From positions 868,001-932,000 of the forward strand of contig OY780932.1 in assembly GCA_963675945.1 (NCBI GenBank): a DNA stretch of 64,000 nt, in the 5' to 3' direction. Under the pieces are notes generated by a model. The model saw only the letters and a program-made list of their open reading frames with translations. It did no database searches and had not been told where the DNA came from. The position numbers and the translations under genes are program-made. This DNA is from G963556115 sp963675945. Its GTDB lineage: Bacteria; Planctomycetota; SZUA-567. Below are positions 1 to 9,971 of this stretch, in pieces (position 1 is the stretch's first letter; every line of letters begins with the position of its first letter).

Positions 1-228
1 ACTGATATCAACCGCCGGTTCTTCCGACTCTTTTGAGTGCTCCTTACTGAAGAGCCCGCCCTTGAGTTCACCGCGCCAAGGCAACAGCATAGTCATCCAG
101 GAATACCCCGAAGCTGCGCCCCGCACCTCCTCTTGATCTTGCACTGTCAAGACAGCATCACTGCTGCCACACCCAAAGACAACGCTTATCAGCACTACCA
201 GCAACAACCATTCAACCATTCTCTGCAT
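1..228 (-). CDS. Putative lipoprotein, 3' end cut by the window edge
   Basis: An open frame runs from ATG at 228 to the window edge with no stop (76 codons seen). It begins MQRMVEWLLLVVLISVVFGC, a short basic start, a hydrophobic stretch and a lipobox-like VFGC, so Cys20 would be the lipidated residue of an exported lipoprotein. The mature part seen so far is polar and I do not recognise it. The ATG overlaps the recG stop codon (TAATG), so translation is probably coupled to recG. Function unknown. Confidence 0.7.
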   Translation of the reverse strand, partial: MQRMVEWLLLVVLISVVFGCGSSDAVLTVQDQEEVRGAASGYSWMTMLLPWRGELKGGLFSKEHSKESEEPAVDIS

Positions 229-2306
229 TATCCTGCTCCTCCACCATACCTCTGTAATGCTTCCTCAAGCTCCTGGGTCAGCCCCGGCAACCGTCCTGCC
301 GCAATCTCCGCGCGCAAGCCTTTCGCCTCTTCTTTAGTCTCTTTAATCATCGCAAAATCTTCAACAATATCCAGAACTTTTAGTTCCGGTAATCCATGCT
401 GCCGTACCCCGAGAAATTCCCCCGGTCCACGCAAACGCAGATCCTCCTGCGCAATAACAAAGCCATCAGACGTATTTACCAGAACCGCCAGACGCTCACT
501 CGCACTCTGGTGCTTTGCATCCGAGAGCATAATGAAATACCCCTGTTCCGACCCGCGTCCAACTCTGCCGCGCAACTGATGCAATTGAGCCAGGCCAAAT
601 CTATTGGCATGCAATACAACCATGGTATTGGCATTCTTGACATCTACTCCAACCTCAATCACCACCGTACTTATAAGGATATTGATCTCATTGCTACGAA
701 ACTTATCCATCAATGCCAGCTGCTCCTGCCGCTTCATCTTCCCATGCATCAGACCTACAGCATAATCGGAGAATTCACCATGCGCCAGATCTTCATACGC
801 CTCTTTTGCAGACACCAGATCGCTCTCTTCATTCTCCTCAAGTAACGGACTCACGATATATGCCTGCCTGCCCAGCCCCAGTTCCTTACGCACAAAACTC
901 CAAACCTGCTGTTGGCTGCTGCTAGGATAGAGTTGGGTCTTTACCGGCTTTCGCCCCGGGGGCAGACCGTCAATTACACTGACATCAAGATCGCCATACA
1001 CCGTCAGTGCCAGACTTCTTGGAATCGGTGTCGCCGTCAGCACCATAGTATCAGGCCTAATCCCTTTACTCACCAGACTCTGACGCTGCTCTACGCCAAA
1101 TTTATGCTGTTCATCGATAACCACCAGCCCCAAATTTTTAAATTCAACATCTTCCTGAATAACCGAGTGAGTAGCAATAAGGATATCGATTCCCCCACAA
1201 GCCAGTTCGGTCTTGAGCAAGTCACGCTCACGCTTGGTAATTCCACTGGTCAATAGCTTGACCCGTACGCTGGAGCGCTCACTGCTCTGCAGAAAACCGA
1301 TGATCGTCTGAAAATGCTGCCGTGCCAATAGCGCCGTAGGAGCCATCATGGCGACCTGAGCCTTCCCCGCAACCGCCACCAACATGGCAACGAAAGCAAC
1401 CGCCGTCTTACCGCTGCCGACATCACCCTGCACCAACCTGTGCATCGGTTTAGAACTCTGCATATCTGCGACAATCTCGCCAATAACCTTATCCTGAGCC
1501 GGAGTAAGTCTGAATGGGAACAACCTCCTGATTCTCTCACTCAGTACCCTGGAATAACTGAAACTCCTGCCGGGATATGCCATCTCAAACCCTTCTCGCC
1601 TGAGCAGAATTACCAACTGCATCAGCATCGCCTCATCATAAGCCAGACGCCGTACAGCCTCTTTCCTCGCCTCATCCGAATCCGGAAAGTGCATATTTCT
1701 AACCGCCTCAGCTCTCGCCATAAGATCGTGGCTGCGCAGATAATCCTCGGTATACAGTTCAGCTAACAGCCCTATGCCGGCTTTCAGAGCCATATCCATA
1801 ACCCGTCGCCAGATAGTCTGAGTCAACTTTCCAGTACAGGGATATAACGGAACCATTCTGCCTACGCTGAGCAGTTCCTGAGTAAATACCCCATCTTCCG
1901 GTACAATCTCATACTGAGGATGGCTGATCTTGAGGGTTCTGCCTTCACGCTCAAATTTACCGTAAACAATAAGCGTCTTACCCTCTATCTTCTCCCGCAC
2001 CCACTGCGCGTTGAACCAGACCGCCTCAGCATACCCGGTTCCGTCATTGATCCTTGCCTTTAAAATATGCTTGATTCTACCCCTGGGTCTATGCTCTGAG
2101 ACTCGCTCCACCGTCCCCATAATAACCTTTTCGCCACTCGTTTCTATCTCCTCAATTGTCGATATATTCGACCTATCCGAAATATCACGAGGGAATGTAT
2201 ACAGCAAATCTTTGAGTGTACTTATACCAAGGCGAAAGAAGTCCTCAGCCCGAGCCGGGCCGACCCCTTTTAAAAATTGGATATTACTCTTCAGTTCCAG
2301 CGACAT
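228..2306 (-). CDS. recG: ATP-dependent DNA helicase RecG
   Basis: RecG is the branch-migrating helicase that regresses stalled forks and processes Holliday junctions. The N-terminus has the family opening (FLKGVGPARAEDFF), followed by the OB-fold wedge domain. The superfamily 2 motor then shows Walker A GDVGSGKT (near residue 294), a DEQH box (VIDEQHKFG, near 396), TATPIPRSL and the arginine-finger motif LRGRVGRG. Its length of about 690 residues is normal. The frame is open back to a GTG at 2327 with an ATG at 2318. I prefer ATG 2306 because family similarity begins there and a weak GGAAG lies five bases upstream, but the start is not certain. It is translationally coupled to the downstream lipoprotein gene. 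Confidence 0.96.
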   Translation of the reverse strand: MSLELKSNIQFLKGVGPARAEDFFRLGISTLKDLLYTFPRDISDRSNISTIEEIETSGEKVIMGTVERVSEHRPRGRIKHILKARINDGTGYAEAVWFNAQWVREKIEGKTLIVYGKFEREGRTLKISHPQYEIVPEDGVFTQELLSVGRMVPLYPCTGKLTQTIWRRVMDMALKAGIGLLAELYTEDYLRSHDLMARAEAVRNMHFPDSDEARKEAVRRLAYDEAMLMQLVILLRREGFEMAYPGRSFSYSRVLSERIRRLFPFRLTPAQDKVIGEIVADMQSSKPMHRLVQGDVGSGKTAVAFVAMLVAVAGKAQVAMMAPTALLARQHFQTIIGFLQSSERSSVRVKLLTSGITKRERDLLKTELACGGIDILIATHSVIQEDVEFKNLGLVVIDEQHKFGVEQRQSLVSKGIRPDTMVLTATPIPRSLALTVYGDLDVSVIDGLPPGRKPVKTQLYPSSSQQQVWSFVRKELGLGRQAYIVSPLLEENEESDLVSAKEAYEDLAHGEFSDYAVGLMHGKMKRQEQLALMDKFRSNEINILISTVVIEVGVDVKNANTMVVLHANRFGLAQLHQLRGRVGRGSEQGYFIMLSDAKHQSASERLAVLVNTSDGFVIAQEDLRLRGPGEFLGVRQHGLPELKVLDIVEDFAMIKETKEEAKGLRAEIAAGRLPGLTQELEEALQRYGGGAG

Positions 2307-2354
2307 AGATACTTCCATCCCTACCACTAACTCATTGCATTAAAAACAGTTATA

Positions 2355-2383
2355 ATAATATCCATCCACCCCTTGCATTTCAA
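2355..2383 (-). promoter_or_regulatory. Probable sigma-70 promoter of recG
   Basis: Read on the minus strand, TTGAAA (2378-2383) and TATTAT (2355-2360) are separated by exactly 17 bases, each one mismatch from consensus. The site lies about 30-50 bases upstream of the possible recG starts. Confidence 0.5.
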
Positions 2384-2489
2384 GGTCTGCTCTGGTAATT
2401 AATATATTTAATATCTAACAATTTATGCAACCAAAACATAATATCCATGTTATAATATTGATGCTAATCTAGTATAATGAGGTTTTATT

Positions 2490-5207
2490 GTGAATATTTC
2501 AAAGATAAAAATAAAGACTCTGATCCTTCTACTTGTCTTAGTAATAACCGCTATCACTTCACTGCTCGCCCTGGTACAGGATTACCAGCAAGCAAACATT
2601 AATTATGAAGAGACAATCAATACCAAGCTAAATACTGTTATACAATTAGCCCACAATTTTATTGGTAAAGACTTTCATGACTCACTGCTGGACAAGGACT
2701 CGCTCAGTACTGAAGAATATGCTAAAATAGTGGATAAATTCAACCAGATATGCCTTGATCTGGATCTGAAATTTATCTGGAGCATACTGGACATTAACGA
2801 TACAGTAGTCTTTACCACCACCACCTCGCCCGACAAAATCACCGCGAATCATAAACAAGCCAAGTTCTTCGAATCACCTGCCTCAGCGCAATTATATAGA
2901 GAGATTATCCAAAGTGGTACAAGTAGGCGTCTATTGATCAGCGACGACTGGGGAGAGTTAGAGAGTTTGATTATTCCGTTTAAAGATTCTCACGGACGCA
3001 CTTATCTCTTTGCCGCCGCTCTGGACAGTACCTTATACAGACAAGAGCTCGCCTCCAAAATATATTCAAGTATGCTCCATAATGCCTTTCTAATTATTCC
3101 GTCCATGTTAATCTGCTACATTTTTATTACCTGGCTGATTCACCCTTTGACCTATATTATCTCCAATATTCAAAAAATTGCTCAAGGCGAGTATCAGGAT
3201 ATCAGCCACAAATGGGCAGAAGAGTATGTCAAACTAGCCAAGAGCATCCACCTTATGTACTCCGAGATAAACGGCACCTACCTGACAATCAAGATGCAGG
3301 AGAAAGATCTCAAAACGACCCTGATGTGTATCGGCGAAGGAGTAATAGTAACCGACAAGCAAGGTAATATTACCCGAATCAATCAAGAAGCCAGCAAACT
3401 TACCGGCTGGCAGAAAGATGATGCCAGCAACCAGCCTTTGCCAAAGATCTTCCGCTTATACGACTCTATGCTGGGTAGCTATACCCCGCATCCACTCCAT
3501 ACAGCCCTTAGCGAAGCCAGACCTATACCTCTTAGCCGGAGTACAATGCTATTATGCCGGGATAATACCGAATATCATATATCTGGTATCGTCGCTCCCA
3601 TCATCTCAAACAAGAACATTACCGGTACGGTAGTAACCTTTAAAAATCTTACCTTGGAGGACAAACAAGCAGAGAAGATCAGGCAGAATCACGAGGTAAT
3701 GCTCAGCGTCCTCCGGCTTTCAAAGATTGCCTACTGGGAATACAATGTCAAAGATGACACCTTCTGGATATCCAAGGATATTGTCAGCCTCTACGGTATC
3801 ACAGAGGTAGAAGAGGGTATTATCGACGGCAAACTCTTGATTACCAAGTATTTTGATACCGCCACCGATAATACTTATGACGAATTAAATGAAGCGATTG
3901 AGAATAATCAACCCTTCAGATCTATCCACGAAGTAATAAATCAACAGAATCAGCAACCATTATTCTTTGACGCTGCTGCCACCCCAATAATCAATGCTGA
4001 AGGCAATGTTGAAAAACTGATCGGCCTAACCAAAGATATCACCGAACACAAAATTCTCACCCATCAGTTATACCATTCCCAGAAACTTGATGCTGTCGGC
4101 CAACTGGCAGGAGGCATAGCTCATGATTTCAATAATATGCTGGGAGGTATTATCGGCTTTGCCGAACTCTTAAACGGAGAGCTCAAAGGTAATGAGAAGC
4201 TGGAGAACTACTGCAGCAGTATTATCAATACCAGTGAGAATGCCGCCAGACTTACCAGCCAGTTATTATCCTTTGCCCGCAAGGGAAAGGACATATCTAC
4301 CCCTATTAGCGTACACCGGATAATTAATTCGGCCATTACTCTGCTCGAACGCAGTATTGATAAACAGATAACCATTATCCGGGAATTCGCAGCCAAGGTA
4401 GATACAATTATCGGCGATCCAGCCCAGCTGGAATCGGTCATTATCAACCTCGGCATCAATGCTAGAGATGCAATACCGGAGAGTGGAGAGATCAAGATCA
4501 CCACCGAACTTACCGAGCTCAGCCCCTTATTCTGCAAGACCAACAATTATGATATAGAACCCGGCAACTTCATTATTATCAAGATCATAGATAATGGATT
4601 AGGTATGAACGGCAAGACCCTCGAGCACATATTTGATCCTTTCTTCACCACCAAAGGCGGAAAAGGAACCGGCTTGGGATTATCGATTATCCACGGCATT
4701 ATCACCTCCCACGGCGGGGTAATCAATGTTTACAGTGAACTCGGACGCGGCTCCGAATTCAAGATTTACCTGCCATTAAACTGCGAACTGGAGTTAGACG
4801 ACATTCCTACCCATGGCCTGAGTTCCGACTACTCCGGCAGCGGCCTGGTATTACTCATCGATGATGAAGCAATAATACGCAGTATGGGTACGGCATTAAT
4901 TGAGGATCTGGGTTATGCTGTAATCACTGCCGAGAACGGACGTGAGGGTATAGAGCTCTATAAGGAACGCCAGAGCGAGATATCAGTCGTTCTTCTTGAT
5001 GTAGTCATGCCGATAATGGGCGGAATGGAATGCCTGCAAGAACTGATTAGAATCAACCCCAAGGTAAAAGTAATTATCGCATCCGGTTTTTCCAAGAGCG
5101 ACACCAGCACAGATTTTATCAATAATGGTGCTTTTGCATTTATCAACAAGCCTTATCGTCAGCTGACTCTGGGAAAGAAATTAAAAGAGGCGTTTAAGTC
5201 AGAATGA
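2490..5207 (+). CDS. Membrane hybrid sensor histidine kinase (sensor-PAS-PAS-HisKA-HATPase-REC)
   Basis: 905 residues starting at GTG, with GAGG eight bases upstream. A first membrane helix (about 9-27) and a second (about 197-218) flank an extracytoplasmic sensing domain. Two PAS-like domains follow (about 270-380 and 390-510). The HisKA H-box VGQLAGGIAHDFNN places the phospho-acceptor at His545. The HATPase domain is complete: N-box near 652, DNGLGM near 700, GGKGTGLGLS near 724. A C-terminal receiver (784-905) has Asp791/Asp792, phospho-acceptor Asp837 and Lys887. The GGIAHDFNN type of H-box is typical of hybrid kinases that work with a separate response regulator. No partner is adjacent; the next gene is a ROK repressor with its own promoter, so the signal and target are unknown. 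Confidence 0.93.
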   Translation: MNISKIKIKTLILLLVLVITAITSLLALVQDYQQANINYEETINTKLNTVIQLAHNFIGKDFHDSLLDKDSLSTEEYAKIVDKFNQICLDLDLKFIWSILDINDTVVFTTTTSPDKITANHKQAKFFESPASAQLYREIIQSGTSRRLLISDDWGELESLIIPFKDSHGRTYLFAAALDSTLYRQELASKIYSSMLHNAFLIIPSMLICYIFITWLIHPLTYIISNIQKIAQGEYQDISHKWAEEYVKLAKSIHLMYSEINGTYLTIKMQEKDLKTTLMCIGEGVIVTDKQGNITRINQEASKLTGWQKDDASNQPLPKIFRLYDSMLGSYTPHPLHTALSEARPIPLSRSTMLLCRDNTEYHISGIVAPIISNKNITGTVVTFKNLTLEDKQAEKIRQNHEVMLSVLRLSKIAYWEYNVKDDTFWISKDIVSLYGITEVEEGIIDGKLLITKYFDTATDNTYDELNEAIENNQPFRSIHEVINQQNQQPLFFDAAATPIINAEGNVEKLIGLTKDITEHKILTHQLYHSQKLDAVGQLAGGIAHDFNNMLGGIIGFAELLNGELKGNEKLENYCSSIINTSENAARLTSQLLSFARKGKDISTPISVHRIINSAITLLERSIDKQITIIREFAAKVDTIIGDPAQLESVIINLGINARDAIPESGEIKITTELTELSPLFCKTNNYDIEPGNFIIIKIIDNGLGMNGKTLEHIFDPFFTTKGGKGTGLGLSIIHGIITSHGGVINVYSELGRGSEFKIYLPLNCELELDDIPTHGLSSDYSGSGLVLLIDDEAIIRSMGTALIEDLGYAVITAENGREGIELYKERQSEISVVLLDVVMPIMGGMECLQELIRINPKVKVIIASGFSKSDTSTDFINNGAFAFINKPYRQLTLGKKLKEAFKSE

Positions 5208-5339
5208 TTGAGCAACTATAGTCAGTTTTAGCTTGTTTTTCCTCATTCTCACCTGACGATGCAACTCCGGTTATCAATACTCCTTTTCAAATATAACCTA
5301 TTATCTTGAACACAAGTAATATTATATCTTATAAGTATA

Positions 5340-5368
5340 TTGACCTGCACTAGATAGTTATATAGAAT
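5340..5368 (+). promoter_or_regulatory. Probable sigma-70 promoter of the ROK gene
   Basis: TTGACC (5340-5345), a 17-base spacer and TAGAAT (5363-5368), each one mismatch from consensus, about 40 bases before the ROK start codon. Confidence 0.5.
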
Positions 5369-5409
5369 AAATTTATCGATATCGTCCAAGCTGCTTCCGG
5401 AGTTATATA

Positions 5410-6633
5410 ATGTCAGAACTAAACTCAAAGAACATCAAGAGATATAATAGAAAACAGGTTCTCAATGTTCTTAGAAAAAACCTTGAAATCTCAGTAAAGG
5501 ACATCACCGCCATCACCGGTATAAGCCGCACCAGTGTCTCAAGATCTATTCAGAAATTTATCCGGCAGGGTCTGGTCTACAATCAAGGCAAGGGCGAATC
5601 AACTCTGGAAGGTGGCAAACGCCCGGTTCTCTATTCGATGGATACAAAATTCAAAGTCTTTGCCATCTGTTATGCTCAGCCCGAGGTCTTCCATACCGTA
5701 ATCTCCGACCTCAGCGGTGAAACTCTAGCCGAGATAAAGACCAATATTACCCACGATCTGTCCTTTCATAATTTTGTAAATGGAATTATCACCGATATTA
5801 AGTCCCTACTTACCAAGCTCAATATCGGCATAGACCGGGTTTACGCCATGGCCATAGGGGTTCCCGGAATAACCAATATTCGCACTGGAGAATTCCTCAT
5901 CGCTCCGCACTGTGAACAGATGGGAAGAAACATAAACCTCAAGAAACTCCTTCTCGATGAATTCGGCGTAAATATCCCCTGCTTTATCGATAATGAGATT
6001 CGTTTTCAGAGTTATGCCGAGCAGAAATTCGGCTTTGGCCGCCAGCATGACAACTTTATCGTCCTAGGTGCAGATGACGGTGTTGTTGCCGGGATTATTA
6101 ATGATAACCGCATAAGTTACGGTAATGACTGCATTGCCGGTGAAATAGGGCATATGCTGATTGATCCCAACGATACGCAAAGGTGTTACTGCGGCGGCTT
6201 CGGCTGCCTGGAGAATAAGGTCTCCTGCAACGGAGTTGCCAGAATATATCAGGAATTATCTCAGAACTATACTGGTAAGGCAAAGCTGCAAATAAATGGA
6301 AATTCTGGAAAAATCAATATTCCCGCCTTGTTCGAAGCTGCTGATAATGGAGAAGAACTTGCCCGGGCAGTAGTCAATGAGGTTGCCAGATGGTTTGCTT
6401 ACGGCATCTCAAACTTGATCCTTACAGTTAACCCGGAACTTATTGTCTTCCACGGGCCGTATGCTTCAGGTTCGGGTTACTTCGACCAGGCACTCAAAGA
6501 GCATCTGAACAGCCGACTCATCGCCACATTATCACTTAGCCCCAAAATTGCCTACTCCACTCTAGGCAATAAATCCTGCATTACCGGTGCCGCTATCTTC
6601 CTCGCCGACCATTTCTTCGATGAATATGAGTAA
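5410..6633 (+). CDS. ROK-family transcriptional regulator (NagC/XylR-like)
   Basis: 407 residues. The ATG is preceded by GGAG at seven bases. The N-terminal winged helix (about 10-60, with ITGISRTSVSRSIQKF) marks it as a regulator rather than a bare sugar kinase. The ROK domain follows: a sugar-binding GVPGITN segment, the GEIGHM motif, and the zinc motif CYCGGFGCLE near residues 259-266. The family mostly consists of sugar-responsive repressors that often control their own gene. No sugar operon lies beside it, so the effector cannot be named. A kinase activity retained by some family members cannot be excluded. Confidence 0.9.
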   Translation: MSELNSKNIKRYNRKQVLNVLRKNLEISVKDITAITGISRTSVSRSIQKFIRQGLVYNQGKGESTLEGGKRPVLYSMDTKFKVFAICYAQPEVFHTVISDLSGETLAEIKTNITHDLSFHNFVNGIITDIKSLLTKLNIGIDRVYAMAIGVPGITNIRTGEFLIAPHCEQMGRNINLKKLLLDEFGVNIPCFIDNEIRFQSYAEQKFGFGRQHDNFIVLGADDGVVAGIINDNRISYGNDCIAGEIGHMLIDPNDTQRCYCGGFGCLENKVSCNGVARIYQELSQNYTGKAKLQINGNSGKINIPALFEAADNGEELARAVVNEVARWFAYGISNLILTVNPELIVFHGPYASGSGYFDQALKEHLNSRLIATLSLSPKIAYSTLGNKSCITGAAIFLADHFFDEYE

Positions 6634-6788
6634 GACTATATAATACCAAATACTTATACCATGGTAAAACTTTGGAATAATGAATATATATTATATTCTT
6701 TCACATACCATGAAAATAATCTACTTGAGAATTCCTATTTTGATAATACAAAGAATGCCGTCAGCAACTTTGTTGCTACCGACAAAAA

Positions 6789-6822
6789 AAGCGTATAGAC
6801 CCCATTGCGGATATATACGCTT
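6789..6822 (-). terminator. Intrinsic terminator of rpsD
   Basis: A nine-base-pair stem (AAGCGTATA with TATACGCTT) is followed on the minus strand by seven T residues, 34 bases past the rpsD stop. A second small hairpin, AGCAAC-ttt-GTTGCT, sits at 6763-6777. Confidence 0.75.
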
Positions 6823-6856
6823 CAAAATTGTATCGCTACTGACAGCCAAGTACTTA

Positions 6857-7459
6857 TTAACGGCTGTAGAACTCGACAACGAGCTGCTCATTTACCGGAA
6901 GCATTACATCTTCACGAATCGGCAGACGCAGGATACGAATCTCACGAATCTTATTATCAGCAGCAAGCCACTCTGGCGTATTATAACCAGAACGAACTTC
7001 AACCGCGATATCAACCAACTTCTGAATGCCAGCCTTGTCCTTCACGCCGATAGTATCACCAACATTGATAAAGGCTGAAGGCACATCACACTTCTTACCA
7101 TTGAGGGTAACATTGCCATGTGAGATAAGCTGCCTTGCAGCCGCACGACTGGTAGCAAAACCGCCTGAGAAGAGGGCATTATCCAGCCTTCTTTCACAGA
7201 GCATAAGGAAGTTACGACCGGTATCGCCCTTGATACGACGCGCCTGGTCATACATCTTCCCCATCTGCTTCTCACGCATACCGTAATAATGCATAATCTT
7301 CTGCTTCTCGGTCAGACGTATACTGTATTCTGACTGTTTTCTGCGGCCAAATCCGATAGTTTCACGCTTAAGATAAGCTTTTTCTACATTGCCGTTATTG
7401 AAGACAACCTGTCCCAGTCTACGGCAGACCTTTGCTCTTGGTTTGGTAAAACGCCCCAT
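6857..7459 (-). CDS. rpsD: Small ribosomal subunit protein S4
   Basis: Primary 16S rRNA-binding protein that nucleates 30S assembly. The true start is the ATG at 7459 (MGRFTKPRAKVCRRLGQ), giving 200 residues, the family norm. The longer open frame to 7528 only adds an implausible hydrophobic leader. AGGAG lies about 11 bases upstream. The S4 RNA-binding domain (RLDNALFSGGFATSRAAARQ) is clear. Only one Cys is present near the N-terminus, so this is a zinc-free S4. The gene stands alone with its own terminator rather than in an alpha-type ribosomal operon, as in several phyla. Confidence 0.97.
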   Translation of the reverse strand: MGRFTKPRAKVCRRLGQVVFNNGNVEKAYLKRETIGFGRRKQSEYSIRLTEKQKIMHYYGMREKQMGKMYDQARRIKGDTGRNFLMLCERRLDNALFSGGFATSRAAARQLISHGNVTLNGKKCDVPSAFINVGDTIGVKDKAGIQKLVDIAVEVRSGYNTPEWLAADNKIREIRILRLPIREDVMLPVNEQLVVEFYSR

Positions 7460-7874
7460 TTGAGTATAATCTCCTAGATATTTCTTAATAATAAATAAAA
7501 TATACATAATCAAATAAAAGCAGAGCAAACAAACTTATAACCGATTATTAACATTGAGGTTAGATAGTCCTCAGGCAAAAACCGATTATCAGCGCCTTCT
7601 CTACCTCCACCCTCTCAAAGCCCCTGCTGTATGGCCGCGGTAGAATTATCTACACTACAGTATGAGCCAACCACTTGAGAACATGGAAAAAGAATCTACC
7701 GACAGGGAACACCCCTTCCGGTAGATTAAATATTAATTAAACGCAAAATCCCTTCAAGATCAAGACAAAATTCTATAAATCCCTTATTTTTATCCATATT
7801 CCGTTGAAAGTTGAGCATATTTATAAGTATTCAGACATATTAATACCGACTACTACCCAGACTAAACCTGCATC
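7460..7874. other. Intergenic leader/trailer region without a gene
   Basis: 415 bases between rpsD and the acyltransferase. Apart from the terminator hairpin at 7693-7727 it is mostly AT-rich sequence, presumably the rpsD promoter and leader. I see no further gene or RNA in it. Confidence 0.6.
7693..7727 (-). terminator. Probable terminator of the acyltransferase gene
   Basis: A nine-base-pair stem (AATCTACCG with CGGTAGATT) with a 17-base loop is followed on the minus strand by CTTTTTCC, about 150 bases beyond the acyltransferase stop. Confidence 0.5.
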
Positions 7875-9875
7875 TTAGTTTTGTGCCCAGATTTCAAGTA
7901 CTTTTTTAATAAAGGAAGCAACAAGCAAACGATTGCCATGCGCACTCAAATGATCACTATCAAAAAATACCGGCAAGCCGCTTTCATCAAAAGCATTGAA
8001 TTCCACCCCAGTACACAAAACCGGAAAGGGATCCCAAACATGAAGATATTTGTGCTTTTCTCTTAACATAGTTAATGACTCAAGAACCGGCTGTCGGAGT
8101 TTTTCCAGATAACTTCGCTGCACACTCATACCGAGTCTTCCTGACGGATTACTCCGATTAAACCAATCCGCACAACGATATGGAGCCGATCTTAGAACCG
8201 GTTTCGGGGCATCAATAAGGACATACACCCCCAAATCTTCAAAGTCGCCTATTATCCGATCTGCATCATTTCTTGCTACTATCCTGTTGTTTTCTTCTTC
8301 CTGACTATAATACTCTTCCAAGACTGCACTATCATCATCTTCACCGTTAATTTCCGGCATTCGCAGTGAGGCCAGAAAAACGATATCCCCAGGCTGCGCC
8401 GTATTTTTTATCATCTCATATGAATTAGTATAAAACTCTGTAAATCCGGGTATATTTGTATTCGCCTGGAGCAGCCCGGCAACCGCACACCCCCCCGTTT
8501 CATACTCATATACTTCAATACCAAGCTTTGCAGCAGTGATATTGAACATAGTTCTATATGCCGCCGTATGCGAATCCCCTAATACAAATATTTTCTTATG
8601 CTTAATATTAGGATAATCCTCAGCAACTACCCCGACCCTGTCTCTTTTATACTTTCCCGATCTCCAGATATAACTATCCTTGGTAACACTCAAACTAAAA
8701 ATATCCTTTGAGTCAATAATCTCTCCCGCCCCAAAGAACGCAAGCATAATTGCCGCGAAGCCTCCGATAATTATCTGCCAATTTTTTGCCGCAGACAAAT
8801 ATTTACTCTCTTTGATCGGCTTTTCCAGAAGATGGTATGAAAGCATAGCCAGCACAAACGCTAAAGTATAGTACACCCACAGACTCGTCACCGACTCCAT
8901 CCCTACAGTCCACCGCAACAAGACCGCTACCGGCCAATGCCAAAGATATAAAGAATATGAGATATTCCCAATATATCGCAATACACCCGATGAGAGTGCC
9001 CTCTGAACCACAGTATTATCTTCATAACGACATACAGCGGTTGATAACATTAAGAGTGTGCCACTCACTGGTAGAACCGCATACGGAAATGGAAACAACA
9101 ATCTATCCGCGTAGAGCAATCCCGCACCGATCAGAATCAAACCGATAACACTGTATATTCCAGTAAACTGTTTACTTTTAGGTATAAAAATACCACGGGT
9201 ATGGAGTTGAAAGAGTAACGCACCTGCCGCCAGCTCCCAGAATCTGCTCGGAAGCAGATAGAATGCCCGCTCTGGAAAAGCTGTTGTCTCATAGATTGCC
9301 CAGGCAAACGAACCGATACTCGGTAGAAGCAATACCAGCCAGGTTAATACTCTTCCGGTATTATTCTTACGCTGAGCATTGAGCCAGAAATAAAATAACA
9401 AGGGAAAGATCAGATAAAACTGTTCTTCCACCGCAAGTGACCAGGTATGTAAAAATGGGATATATTCAACTTTGGGAGAAAAATACCCGTCATTATTGAA
9501 TACAAGTGAAAAATTACTCACTCCCCAGAATGCTGCCAATCCAGTATCATCGATCGTACTGCTCAACCACGAAGAAGGGATAAAGAGAGTTGCAAGGAAT
9601 AGCGTAACCAGCAGACAGACCAGGAGCGCCGGTAATATTCGTTTTATTCGTCTCTTGTAAAACTCAGATAAATATGCTAGAAAATTTGTTGTAGTTCTAT
9701 GATACAGAGACCTGCTGATAACATATCCTGAGATGACCAAGAAGATATCAACCCCGGTAAATCCACCTCTAAGTAACGGACTCGCCTGAGCATGAAAGAC
9801 TAATACAGACAGAACCGCAATAGCTCTCAATCCGTCAATAACAAAAAGATGGGAAACACGATACTTTGTCAGCAT
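7875..9875 (-). CDS. Membrane acyltransferase, OafA/YrhL type with C-terminal SGNH domain
   Basis: 666 residues. The N-terminal acyltransferase-3 domain has the usual opening FVIDGLRAIAVLSVLVFHA with the catalytic-type His, followed by about ten hydrophobic helices. The C-terminal third is an SGNH hydrolase-like domain with GDSH (near 432) and DSDH (near 640). Fused proteins of this kind typically O-acetylate surface polysaccharide, lipopolysaccharide or peptidoglycan by moving acetyl across the membrane. The acceptor cannot be told from sequence, and no polysaccharide cluster surrounds it. It appears to be a single-gene unit. Confidence 0.92.
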   Translation of the reverse strand: MLTKYRVSHLFVIDGLRAIAVLSVLVFHAQASPLLRGGFTGVDIFLVISGYVISRSLYHRTTTNFLAYLSEFYKRRIKRILPALLVCLLVTLFLATLFIPSSWLSSTIDDTGLAAFWGVSNFSLVFNNDGYFSPKVEYIPFLHTWSLAVEEQFYLIFPLLFYFWLNAQRKNNTGRVLTWLVLLLPSIGSFAWAIYETTAFPERAFYLLPSRFWELAAGALLFQLHTRGIFIPKSKQFTGIYSVIGLILIGAGLLYADRLLFPFPYAVLPVSGTLLMLSTAVCRYEDNTVVQRALSSGVLRYIGNISYSLYLWHWPVAVLLRWTVGMESVTSLWVYYTLAFVLAMLSYHLLEKPIKESKYLSAAKNWQIIIGGFAAIMLAFFGAGEIIDSKDIFSLSVTKDSYIWRSGKYKRDRVGVVAEDYPNIKHKKIFVLGDSHTAAYRTMFNITAAKLGIEVYEYETGGCAVAGLLQANTNIPGFTEFYTNSYEMIKNTAQPGDIVFLASLRMPEINGEDDDSAVLEEYYSQEEENNRIVARNDADRIIGDFEDLGVYVLIDAPKPVLRSAPYRCADWFNRSNPSGRLGMSVQRSYLEKLRQPVLESLTMLREKHKYLHVWDPFPVLCTGVEFNAFDESGLPVFFDSDHLSAHGNRLLVASFIKKVLEIWAQN

Positions 9876-9971
9876 ACTATTTTATTCCGACAAAACTAAC
9901 GAGAATAAAGCCCGATACCAATTGAAAGACGATCAAGCTATGAGCTAATACAGTAATGCAACGCTCACACC

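Noticed and set aside
37..579. 180-codon plus-strand frame at the window start
   Set aside because: Antisense shadow of recG and the lipoprotein gene; composition follows their codons.
5208..5409. Terminator after the first sensor kinase
   Set aside because: T-rich stretches occur, but I could not find a convincing stem.
7460..7528. N-terminal extension of rpsD
   Set aside because: The 23 extra residues are hydrophobic and absent from S4 proteins; MGRFTKP is the standard start.
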